A stretch of DNA of 64,000 nt from Frankia sp. AiPa1 (GTDB taxonomy: Bacteria > Actinomycetota > Actinomycetes > Frankiales > Frankiaceae). The notes under the pieces were generated by a model. The model saw only the letters and a list, made by a program, of their open reading frames with translations, was not told the DNA's origin and searched no databases. Shown in pieces: positions 1-7,236 of the stretch (positions within the stretch are counted from its first letter, which is position 1; each line of letters starts with the position of its first letter). The position numbers and the translations under genes were made by a program. The stretch covers positions 94,366 to 158,365 of the forward strand of contig NZ_JALKFZ020000142.1 in the NCBI RefSeq assembly GCF_023243075.1, given 5' to 3'.

Positions 1-1814
1 CGCAGCCCACTCGCCGTCACGGTCGGTTCGTCGGCGCCGTGGATGACAGGCAGGTCGGCCGAGGCCGCACCCGCCGCCTGTTCCCGGGCGAGATGACCGG
101 CGTCGCGCCGCATCGGCAGCACGTCGAGGTCCCGGGCACTTCCTGACCGCTGCCCACCGATCATCAGCCGCAGTTCGCTGGACGACCCCTCGTCAGCGTG
201 ATGGCGGATGACATCGGTGACCGTCGTCGTCCCCGTGGAGCCGACCCGGCTGGTCAACGGGTCGCCCCGCGGCTCGTTCTCGTCCGCGGGCGACGCCGGA
301 TCGGCGGGGAGGGCACTCTCGTCGGCGTCGGCCTCACCTGGCCACAGATCGACCGCGAGGACGGGCTGGGCCCGCATACCGGTGAGGGTCAGGCCCATCA
401 CCCCGGCGAGCGTCGTCGTCCCCGAGTACGGAAACAGCGATGTCACGGCGATCCGCCACGAGCCGGGCAGCGGGATACGGGACCGGTCCCGAACCGACAG
501 CCGGACGGGGACTTCGTCACGAGGCTCGAGACCGTGCCCGCCGCGCTGTGGGCGGGAACGTTCGGCGTCCGGCAGACGCTGCGCCCCGGGATGCCGCTGT
601 GGTGCCGCCGGCGCCGCCCCGCCCTTCGCCGGTGCGTCCGCTGGTGGCGCTGCCTTCGCCGTGGCGGCCGTTGTCTGCGTGTTCTTCGCCAGGGCTGTCT
701 CTGCCGGGACTGCTTTCGCCGAGGCGAGCGTGGACAGTGGCCCCGCGGCCGGCTGTGAGCCCCCTGGCGGGTCCGCCGCTCCTTCCCGCGTCGGAGCGCC
801 GAAGGTAGGAGCCACAACCTGGGGTTCGAGGCCCTGCGGCCCGACCGCCGGTGGGTGTGCGGCACGCGCGGCGGCCTCGGCGTCGGAAGCTCCGGCGACC
901 CGGATGCCGCCGGGGATCCGGATGCCGCCGGGGACCTCGGTACCTCCGGAGCTCTCGCGACCAGGCGTGAGCGGGGCGGCGTCGAGGCTCGCCGGGTCTC
1001 CTGTGCTCGTGGCGGTGCCGGTCGAGGTGGCACCGCCGGGGGGCGGTGCGGGATTGTCGCGGCCCTGCGCGGGCGCGCCGCTCTCCTCGGGGGCGGGGAA
1101 AGGACCGGTGATGGCGCTGCTCACAGGGCCGGGCACCACGATCGGGCCGGTCGCGGGGGCGGCTGCCGCCCCGGACGGCCCGCTGGGCTCGGGCCGGGCA
1201 ACGAGGGGATCAGCCGTGTGGTCAGACGGCGCGGGTTCGAGCGGCTGGCCTGGCCCGGTCGGCTGGAGTCCGGCGGGCATGGCACCTGTGGGCGAGACGC
1301 CCACCGACGGTGTCCCATCCCGTGGCGGGACGGCCGGTACCGCGGGAGCCGTGCGCGACGGGGCTGAGGCTCGCGGCGGTCGGCTCCGTCGCGGGCCCGT
1401 GCCGCCGCCTGTCTCTGACCCTCGCCCATCGGTTGCGGAGCGTGACTGCTGGTCGGGGCTTCGAGGTGCCGAGGGACCATCCGCGTCCGGCTGGGTTCGC
1501 GGGGCGATCGCGGCCGGACGACCCGCGCGCCTCGCCCGGCCACCCCGGGACCGCCCGCCGCCCGTGCTCCCGGACTCGTCGGCCCGGCCGGACGTGACGT
1601 CCGCATCGCTTGCACGGTCCGCACCCGGACCATCCGCGGATGTCGCATCATCGAGGTGGAACGCCTCGCTCTGCCACGCTTCGTCGGCTGGTTGAGCCAG
1701 GTCGGATCCGGTGCGCCGCCGATGACGTCTGCGCCCGGAGCGTGCGTGGGGAGGTGACTCGGCGTCGTCGCCTGGGGTGGCGTCCGACCCGTAGGGGTCA
1801 TCCAGCTCGGACAT
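1..1814 (-). CDS. MinD/ParA-like ATPase with long disordered N-terminus, cut by the window edge
   Basis: The frame is open from an ATG at 1814 to the window edge, about 604 residues, with no stop seen. The N-terminus starts MSELDDPYGSD and is followed by about 400 residues rich in Ala, Pro, Gly, Ser and Arg that look disordered. Near residue 445 a folded part begins, with a strand and loop reading AVTSLFPYSGTTTLAGVMG and then VLAVDLWPGEAD. This resembles the deviant P-loop and following Asp strand of MinD/ParA-type ATPases, but the usual KGGxGKT is replaced by PYSGTTT, so the signature Lys is missing. Such proteins accompany type VII and conjugation-like secretion loci in actinobacteria, but the neighbours beyond the edge are not visible. 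Family assignment is inference from motif and layout. Confidence 0.6.
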   Translation of the reverse strand, partial: MSELDDPYGSDATPGDDAESPPHARSGRRRHRRRTGSDLAQPADEAWQSEAFHLDDATSADGPGADRASDADVTSGRADESGSTGGGRSRGGRARRAGRPAAIAPRTQPDADGPSAPRSPDQQSRSATDGRGSETGGGTGPRRSRPPRASAPSRTAPAVPAVPPRDGTPSVGVSPTGAMPAGLQPTGPGQPLEPAPSDHTADPLVARPEPSGPSGAAAAPATGPIVVPGPVSSAITGPFPAPEESGAPAQGRDNPAPPPGGATSTGTATSTGDPASLDAAPLTPGRESSGGTEVPGGIRIPGGIRVAGASDAEAAARAAHPPAVGPQGLEPQVVAPTFGAPTREGAADPPGGSQPAAGPLSTLASAKAVPAETALAKNTQTTAATAKAAPPADAPAKGGAAPAAPQRHPGAQRLPDAERSRPQRGGHGLEPRDEVPVRLSVRDRSRIPLPGSWRIAVTSLFPYSGTTTLAGVMGLTLTGMRAQPVLAVDLWPGEADADESALPADPASPADENEPRGDPLTSRVGSTGTTTVTDVIRHHADEGSSSELRLMIGGQRSGSARDLDVLPMRRDAGHLAREQAAGAASADLPVIHGADEPTVTASGL

Positions 1815-2467
1815 CCGCTGGGTGCGGGAGGCCGTCGACGGAAGGCGGGCTCCTATGAGGGAGACAGGCCGCGCATCGCCTTCCTCACCGTGCGGTGCCT
1901 GTGGCACATCGCTCACGCGCCGTCGCCCTCCCGGCTCTCTGATGGTTAGCTAGTGCCAGTTACCGTTACTTACTGTTACTTGCGTTGTGCTGGGGTCGGA
2001 TCGATGTAACACGAGCTGTTCGAGTATGACAAGCTCAGGTTGAGGCTATCCAGGACACGTGGGTCGGTGTAACTTCCGGAACCGGACATCGTCGGGCCGG
2101 ACGGCTCGGCCGAGTATCGGGTTGATCGCCAGAAGGTCGGCCATCCCAGATGCTCGGATAATTGGACAGTTCGGGCAATCCGGTAGTTCGGCCATCGAGC
2201 GGGTCGGCATACCTCGGTTCGGTCACCGTGGTAGCCGTGGTCACCGTGGTAGCCGTGGTGCGGGCTCCCCGGGCGACGCCCGTGCGGGACGCACGAACGA
2301 GACGAATCCGGTAGCGAGACGAACACGTAGTACGACGAACGTCCAGAACGAACGACGAGCGTGAGCCAGGCGTGTCGAGCCGGGGGCGTGCGGAGCCGGG
2401 CATGCGAAGCCGGGCGCGCACAGCCACGTAGGCCAGGCACGGGGCGAGCAGAGTGAAGGGAGCGTCG
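1815..2467. other. 650-bp gap between divergent genes
   Basis: No convincing gene is seen. It separates the leftward MinD-like gene from the rightward HTH gene, so it must hold both promoters. A more AT-rich patch at 1943-2030 contains several copies of GTTACT (for example around 1961-1980). A perfect 18-bp tandem pair lies at 2221-2256. Confidence 0.5.
2221..2256. repeat. Two perfect 18-bp tandem copies
   Basis: The unit GGTCACCGTGGTAGCCGT occurs at 2221-2238 and again at 2239-2256 without mismatch. Each unit itself contains two GT-rich nonamers. It lies about 210 bp before the HTH gene. Confidence 0.85.
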
Positions 2468-3010
2468 GTGGCGCAGGACGGCTACTCGATGGCGGCGCCT
2501 CGAGGATCCGGCCGCTTCGGGCTGCCCGCCGGCGCGGCCGCGCCGCTGCGTGGCGCGCCCGCCGGCATGCCGCCGCTGCGTGCGGCGCCGGGCGGTTCCG
2601 GTCGGCCGCGGGCGAACTCGGCCCGGCCAACCGGTACCCCGTCGGCGGCGGCCCCGGCGCCCGGTTCGGCGCCGCCCCCCACGCCGCTGGCACCCGGTGT
2701 GGCCGGTGCCACCGCCAGTACCAACGGCGGCGCGCGAGTGACGACCGGCGGCGGCGCCATGGCCGTGACCGGCCCCGCGCCGGCCATGACGACGGCGTCG
2801 GCGAGGTCGGTGGCACCCATGGCGCCGCCGATCCGGCCGTCCGACGATGACGACGTCCTGACCGTTGACGAACTGGTCGCCTGGCTCCGGCTGTCCGAGA
2901 GCACCGTGCTCAAGCTGCTGTCGGAGCGGGCGATCCCGGCCCGCAAGGTCGGTCACCAGTGGCGGGTGCGGCGTGGTCGCGTCCGGGACTGGCTGGACGG
3001 ACGCGAATGA
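2468..3010 (+). CDS. Excisionase-type helix-turn-helix protein with Pro/Ala-rich N-terminus
   Basis: About 180 residues. The last ~55 residues form a compact HTH of the excisionase/MerR-like type: LTVDELVAWLRLSESTVLKL, then the wing GHQWRVRRGRVRDWLDGRE. This domain binds DNA in Xis proteins and in many small actinobacterial regulators. The first ~120 residues are Gly/Ala/Pro-rich and look disordered, which is unusual for plain excisionases of 60-80 residues. GTG at 2468 is chosen because GAAGGGAG lies 5 nt before it; a GTG at 2453 is also in frame. No integrase is visible nearby. A role as regulator of the downstream cell-wall genes or of an integrated element is possible but unproven. Confidence 0.7.
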   Translation: MAQDGYSMAAPRGSGRFGLPAGAAAPLRGAPAGMPPLRAAPGGSGRPRANSARPTGTPSAAAPAPGSAPPPTPLAPGVAGATASTNGGARVTTGGGAMAVTGPAPAMTTASARSVAPMAPPIRPSDDDDVLTVDELVAWLRLSESTVLKLLSERAIPARKVGHQWRVRRGRVRDWLDGRE

Positions 3011-3089
3011 CCACGCTCGACTCGCCCGCACCCCGCGTGCTGGCACCGCGCGTGGTGACGCCGTGTATGACCGCAACGCACGTGGGATC

Positions 3090-3126
3090 GGCCTACCGCC
3101 CGCCGGTGTGCGGCGGGCGGTAGGCC
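3090..3126 (+). terminator. Perfect 16-bp hairpin after the HTH gene
   Basis: GGCCTACCGCCCGCCG at 3090-3105 pairs perfectly with 3111-3126 around a 5-nt loop, GTGTG. It lies 80 bp after the HTH stop and 22 bp before the lipoprotein start. There is no T tract, as is common for actinobacterial terminators. Confidence 0.65.
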
Positions 3127-3147
3127 GGCGACAACGGACGGTTCGAC

Positions 3148-3867
3148 GTGCCGATGACCTCCCGGTCCGCCCGATCCGCGTCCCCTCGTGACGCGGATCG
3201 CCGCGGATCTCACCTGGCCGGGCTGGCCATGCTGGCGGTGCTGGTGGTGCTGCCCGTCGGGCTGTCGGGATGCGGATCGTTCGGCCAGCACGACACCCCG
3301 GCGCCGCGTCCGGCCACGACCACCGGTCCGCCGCCGGGAGCAAGCCAGGCGCCGGGCCCGCCGTTGGCCACGGCCACCGCGTCCGTCACGACGCCCGCCT
3401 CGGGCGGAACCGTCGACCGGACCGATCCGGCGGCGGTGGCCGCCGACTGCTTCACCCGCTGGCAGTCGTTCGACGCGCGTGGCGACGCTGGTCCGTCCGT
3501 GGGGGTGGACCGGGCCCGGGGCTGCCTCACCGTGGACTTCGCCGCGACCCTCGGGGCCGGCTCCACCGGCACGCAGGCGGCCGACGGCGGGGGCGCGGAC
3601 GGCCAGGCCTGGCAGGACATGCGCGCCGCCGGAGTCCACTCGCAGGTCAGCGTGCTCGCGACCACCCCGCTCGGCGGCGTCGACACGACAGCGACCGGCC
3701 GGGTCGTGCTGCAGCTGAACGTCCGCCGCACGACCATCACCGGCAGCAAGCCGCCGGTCGTCAGCGTCTCCACTCCTGCTCTCACCCTGCTACGCCAGCC
3801 GGATGGCACCTGGCTTATCGCCGGGGCAGATCTCGCGAGCGTCGCCGGCGACGCGCCGGGACGGTGA
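3148..3867 (+). CDS. Putative lipoprotein
   Basis: About 239 residues. The N-terminus has an Arg-rich n-region, a hydrophobic stretch (LAGLAMLAVLVVLPVGL) and a lipobox LSGC, so the Cys near residue 42 should be lipidated. A Thr/Pro/Ala-rich linker follows, then a small domain of about 140 residues with predicted strand-rich text ending in LLRQPDGTWLIAGADL. That ending is typical of extracellular proteins with a single NTF2-like or conjugation-lipoprotein fold. The stop is 7 nt before the next gene, so the two are probably co-transcribed, suggesting it works with the wall hydrolase. GTG at 3148 has GGACGG 6 nt upstream; ATG at 3154 is an alternative. No specific family is recognised. Confidence 0.65.
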   Translation: MPMTSRSARSASPRDADRRGSHLAGLAMLAVLVVLPVGLSGCGSFGQHDTPAPRPATTTGPPPGASQAPGPPLATATASVTTPASGGTVDRTDPAAVAADCFTRWQSFDARGDAGPSVGVDRARGCLTVDFAATLGAGSTGTQAADGGGADGQAWQDMRAAGVHSQVSVLATTPLGGVDTTATGRVVLQLNVRRTTITGSKPPVVSVSTPALTLLRQPDGTWLIAGADLASVAGDAPGR

Positions 3868-3874
3868 GCGGCTG

Positions 3875-4867
3875 ATGGCCCGCGGTTTCCCGCCGAAACG
3901 CAACGGCCTGATGGTCTGGTTGGGCGTGGCCGCCGCCGTCACTGTCGGCGGGATCATCCTGTTGGTTTCCGTGCTGATCCTCTCGCTTGCCGGGCCGTTC
4001 GTCGGCAACCATGGCAGCGACAGCGCGATCAAGAACTCCAAGGGCATTCCCAAGGAGTACGTTCAGATGATCACGGATGCGGCGAACGCCGCTGGCTGTG
4101 CCGAGGTGACCCCGGCGCTGCTCGCCGCGCAGCTGCAGCAGGAGTCCGGGTTCAACCCGAAGGCTGCCTCACCCGTCGGTGCCATGGGTATCGCCCAGTT
4201 CATGCCTGGCACCTGGGCCACGCACGGCCAGGGTGACGTCTGGAATCCGGTCGACGCTATCCCCGCCGCGGCCCGGTATGACTGTGAGGTCGCGGTGAGC
4301 GTCGCCACGGTACCCGGTGACGGCCAGGAGAAAATGCTCGCGGCCTACAACGCCGGCGCCGGCGCCGTGCTGGCCTACGCCGGTATTCCGCCCTACATCG
4401 AAACGCAGAACTATGTTCGGACAATCCTCGCCCAGGCACAGGTGTACGGCGATTCCCTCGAGGACGGGGCCATCATTGCGACCGGCTCGGTCGAACCGGT
4501 ACTCGCCTTCATGGAGTCCCAGGTCGGCAAGCCGTACGTGTGGGGCGCGACCGGCCCCGACACCTGGGACTGCTCCTCCCTCGTCCAGGCTGCCTACCGG
4601 ACCATCGGCATCAGTCTGCCGCGGGTCACGACCGACCAGCTGGCCTACGGGCCCCAGGTCGCCGGGGTCGATCCGCAGCCCGGCGACCTTCTGTTCACCC
4701 CCGGCACGGACGGCACCGACGACGCCCCCGGCCATGTCGGGATGTACATCGGTGACGGACGGGTCATTGCCGCGAAGGGTGCCCGGTGGGGGGTCGTCGA
4801 ATCCGACATCTCCTCATGGACGACGACCGTCGCGGTCACCCGCCCGCTTGCCAAGGGTCTTTCCTGA
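3875..4867 (+). CDS. Bifunctional lytic transglycosylase and NlpC/P60 peptidase, membrane-anchored
   Basis: About 330 residues. One N-terminal membrane helix (residues ~10-40, MVWLGVAAAVTVGGIILLVS) is followed by an SLT transglycosylase domain: ALLAAQLQQESGFNPKAASP holds the catalytic Glu, then GAMGIAQFMPGTW and AYNAGAGAV. The C-terminal half is NlpC/P60: PYVWGATGPDTWDCSSLVQ gives the catalytic Cys, and GHVGMYIGDG gives the His. The pair cuts both glycan and peptide of peptidoglycan outside the membrane. This architecture is well known in conjugation loci (VirB1/TcpG-like) and in some resident actinobacterial genes. It follows the lipoprotein gene by 7 nt. ATG 3875 starts just after that stop. 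Confidence 0.85.
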   Translation: MARGFPPKRNGLMVWLGVAAAVTVGGIILLVSVLILSLAGPFVGNHGSDSAIKNSKGIPKEYVQMITDAANAAGCAEVTPALLAAQLQQESGFNPKAASPVGAMGIAQFMPGTWATHGQGDVWNPVDAIPAAARYDCEVAVSVATVPGDGQEKMLAAYNAGAGAVLAYAGIPPYIETQNYVRTILAQAQVYGDSLEDGAIIATGSVEPVLAFMESQVGKPYVWGATGPDTWDCSSLVQAAYRTIGISLPRVTTDQLAYGPQVAGVDPQPGDLLFTPGTDGTDDAPGHVGMYIGDGRVIAAKGARWGVVESDISSWTTTVAVTRPLAKGLS

Positions 4868-4894
4868 TGGTCGGAAGTCTTTCCTGCTCACCCG

Positions 4895-5050
4895 TCAGGC
4901 GAGATTCTCAACGAAATCCGACAGGCCGTTCCCGACGTTGCCCGCCAGGGCGACGCCGTCCTGGACCAGGGCCGAGGCGCTGGCGGGGGCGGTAACCATA
5001 AAGAAGAGGATGAAAATCCCAATTCCCCACGGCCAGATCAATTTGCTCAT
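4895..5050 (-). CDS. Small single-pass membrane protein, 51 residues
   Basis: It starts MSKLIWPWGIGIFILFFMVT, giving one membrane helix, then an amphipathic tail (APASASALVQDGVALAGNVG) ending NGLSDFVENLA. This resembles a family of ~50-70-residue actinobacterial membrane proteins with a helix followed by a TxPxxAAxxV-like tail; their function is unknown to me. ATG 5050 is preceded by GCGAGGTCCCAC, a plausible binding site. It converges on the transglycosylase gene with only 27 bp between the stops. Confidence 0.55.
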   Translation of the reverse strand: MSKLIWPWGIGIFILFFMVTAPASASALVQDGVALAGNVGNGLSDFVENLA

Positions 5051-5422
5051 GTGGGACCTCGCAGCACAGCCAGCCGGCACCGCCGGACGCGAACGTCGGC
5101 CTATCACCGACAGCACCTATGTACTCACCTTGAGTAGTAGCTGCAAGCGGAACCGCCGCACGCGCCGTGTCGTACTCGTGGCCTCGCACAGTTCACCCGC
5201 CAGGGGTGACCAGTTCGAGACAAGTCGGCCCGGGGAAACGGGGCTGGCCGCCAGGTGCGGGACAGGAAGTGGACAGGGAGCTGGCGGTGGCTGGCCAGTG
5301 GGCACCCAGCGCTCGGGTGGCGTGTAATGGGGAGACCGCCCCGGGCCGGTGACGTCGACTCCCGGCCCGGGGTGGTCAGCCGTCGTGATCTGGACGGCGG
5401 CGGCGAGCCCGCGCTGTTCCGA
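5051..5422. other. 370-bp gap with terminator hairpin
   Basis: No gene is supported. It contains upstream sequence for the small membrane protein and the 3' flank of the flavin oxidase, including the hairpin at 5339-5372. Confidence 0.5.
5339..5372 (-). terminator. Hairpin downstream of the flavin oxidase
   Basis: CCCCGGGCCGG (5339-5349) and CCGGCCCGGGG (5362-5372) form a perfect 11-bp stem with a 12-nt loop, 50 bp past the oxidase stop. No T run is present. Confidence 0.55.
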
Positions 5423-7057
5423 TCAGGCGGGAGTGACGCCTTGGGCGAAGTGCAGGAGGTCGTCGGGGTCGTAGGCGCGTTTCACCCGGCGCAGACGCGC
5501 GAGATTGTCGCCGTAGTAGGCCTGGTCCCAGTGGGCAAGCTCGGGGTCGATGTAGTTCTGGTAGGCGCTTGCGGACACGAACGGGGCCATCGCCGCGACC
5601 GTCGAGCGCAGCCAGCCCTGGTTCGCGTCCTTCCTGGCGGTCGAATCGTTGATGCTGTACCCGGCGACGTACTGAGCGCTGGCGATCGCCGAGCGGTGCA
5701 CGAAGGCCGTGTCCCCGGGGGCGACCCGGTTGATCTCCCCGCCCCACGCGTCGAGGATGACGGCCGCCGAGCCGGCGCCGGCCGTGCGCTGCCGCTGCTC
5801 GATCGTGCCGAGCAGAGTCGAGATGCCAGCCGCGGAGATCGGTTCCAGCAGGAACGCCGAGGCGGCGCGCTGGGCGATCCGGGGCAGAGTCCCACCGGCC
5901 GTGCGTCCGCGCAGATGGCAGGCGGCGACGTCCATGCCGGCGCAACCGGCCTCGATGAGCATCGCCGTCCGATGGTCACGGCGGCCGACGGAGGTGCTGC
6001 TTGGCTGGTGGCCGGCGGCATCCGCCAGGCCAGCGAGCACGGTGCGCAGACCGGCGATCGCCGCGTCGTCCGAGCCGCCGCAGGACACCCCGCTCAGCCG
6101 CAGGACGGGAGTGCCGCCGACCCCGCTTCTCGGCGCGGACGACAGGACGCAGCTTGACCAGACGGTGTCCGGCGCGCCGCCGGGATCGGAGATCCACCGC
6201 TGCCAGGCGGCCAGAACATCGGCCGCCGCCGACCACGGCCAGTGACAGGTGAACAGCACCAGGGGCGTCGCCTCGTGGGTGGCGAAGGTGAACGAGGTGA
6301 CGATGCCGACATTGCCGCCGCCACCGCCGCGCAGCGCCCAGAACAGGTCGGCATCGTGATCGGCATCGGTGTGGACGAGCTCGCCGGAGGCGAGCACGAC
6401 GTCGGCGGACAGCATCCGGTCGCAGGTCAGACCGTGCCGGCGGCTCAACACGCCGATGCCACCGCCAAGCGAGAGCCCGGCGATGCCCACCGTCGGGCAG
6501 GATCCGGCCGGCAGCGCCCGACCGGCCTGGCCGAGCCTGTCGTAGACGTCGACCAGCAGCGCCCCCGCACCGATCCGAGCGGTCCCGTCCGCGGCGGTGG
6601 TCACCGTCGACATCTCGGTCACGTCGACGACCAGGCCGGTCGTCGACGAGTACCCACCGTAACTGTGCCCGCCGGCCCGAGCCGTGATCGGCAGCTCGGT
6701 CTGCCGGGCGAAGTCGACGCAGGCCGTGACGTCCGCCGGCGACGCGGCGCGGGCGACCGCCGCGGGACGGATCGTGTCGAAGGCCGGGTCGTACAGCTGG
6801 CTCGCGGTGGTGTAGCCCGGACTTCCGGGACGCAGCAGCGGCCCGGTCAGCCGCGACTCGAGGGCGGCCCAGTCAGGTGACCCTGACGGCCCCGAGTCTC
6901 CGGACGGACCCGAGGTGCCGGACGGGCCGGGCTGGCTGGGCTGGCCGGGGTCGTCCTGGCAGCCGGCCAGTATCGCGCCCCCGAGGGTGAGCCCGCCGAG
7001 TCCCAGCGCACCCGCGCCCGCGGCCCGCAGCACCGACCGCCGATCCGGAACGCCCAC
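5423..7057 (-). CDS. Exported FAD-linked oxidoreductase (berberine-bridge-enzyme type)
   Basis: About 544 residues. The N-terminus (PDRRSVLRAAGAGALGLGG) has twin Arg and a hydrophobic core ending in LAGC, so Tat export with lipidation is likely. The FAD-binding domain (residues ~90-270) shows ITARAGGHSYGG, whose His (~131) is the usual histidyl-FAD site, and AGSCPTVGIAGLSLGGGIG, whose Cys (~187) is the second covalent site. Together they suggest bicovalent FAD. The C-terminus (YYGDNLARLRRVKRAYDPDD) is the BBE motif. Relatives oxidise sugars, alkaloids or polyketide intermediates; the substrate cannot be read here. GTG 7057 is chosen because GGGAG lies 5 nt upstream and the Arg pair then sits near the start. 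Confidence 0.85.
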   Translation of the reverse strand: MGVPDRRSVLRAAGAGALGLGGLTLGGAILAGCQDDPGQPSQPGPSGTSGPSGDSGPSGSPDWAALESRLTGPLLRPGSPGYTTASQLYDPAFDTIRPAAVARAASPADVTACVDFARQTELPITARAGGHSYGGYSSTTGLVVDVTEMSTVTTAADGTARIGAGALLVDVYDRLGQAGRALPAGSCPTVGIAGLSLGGGIGVLSRRHGLTCDRMLSADVVLASGELVHTDADHDADLFWALRGGGGGNVGIVTSFTFATHEATPLVLFTCHWPWSAAADVLAAWQRWISDPGGAPDTVWSSCVLSSAPRSGVGGTPVLRLSGVSCGGSDDAAIAGLRTVLAGLADAAGHQPSSTSVGRRDHRTAMLIEAGCAGMDVAACHLRGRTAGGTLPRIAQRAASAFLLEPISAAGISTLLGTIEQRQRTAGAGSAAVILDAWGGEINRVAPGDTAFVHRSAIASAQYVAGYSINDSTARKDANQGWLRSTVAAMAPFVSASAYQNYIDPELAHWDQAYYGDNLARLRRVKRAYDPDDLLHFAQGVTPA

Positions 7058-7236
7058 CTGATCTCCCGTCCACCACCCCCGGCCACTGCCGGCCCCTGCC
7101 GCCACGCCGCATCGCCCGGTGCGGGATCTGCGGCGAAGGTATGCCATTCCCGGTACGCGGACCGGCGTGCTTCACCCGGCGGGTCGGTCCCGGATGCCGC
7201 CGGGAGCCGGGATGCCCCGGACCACCGGAGACTGGA

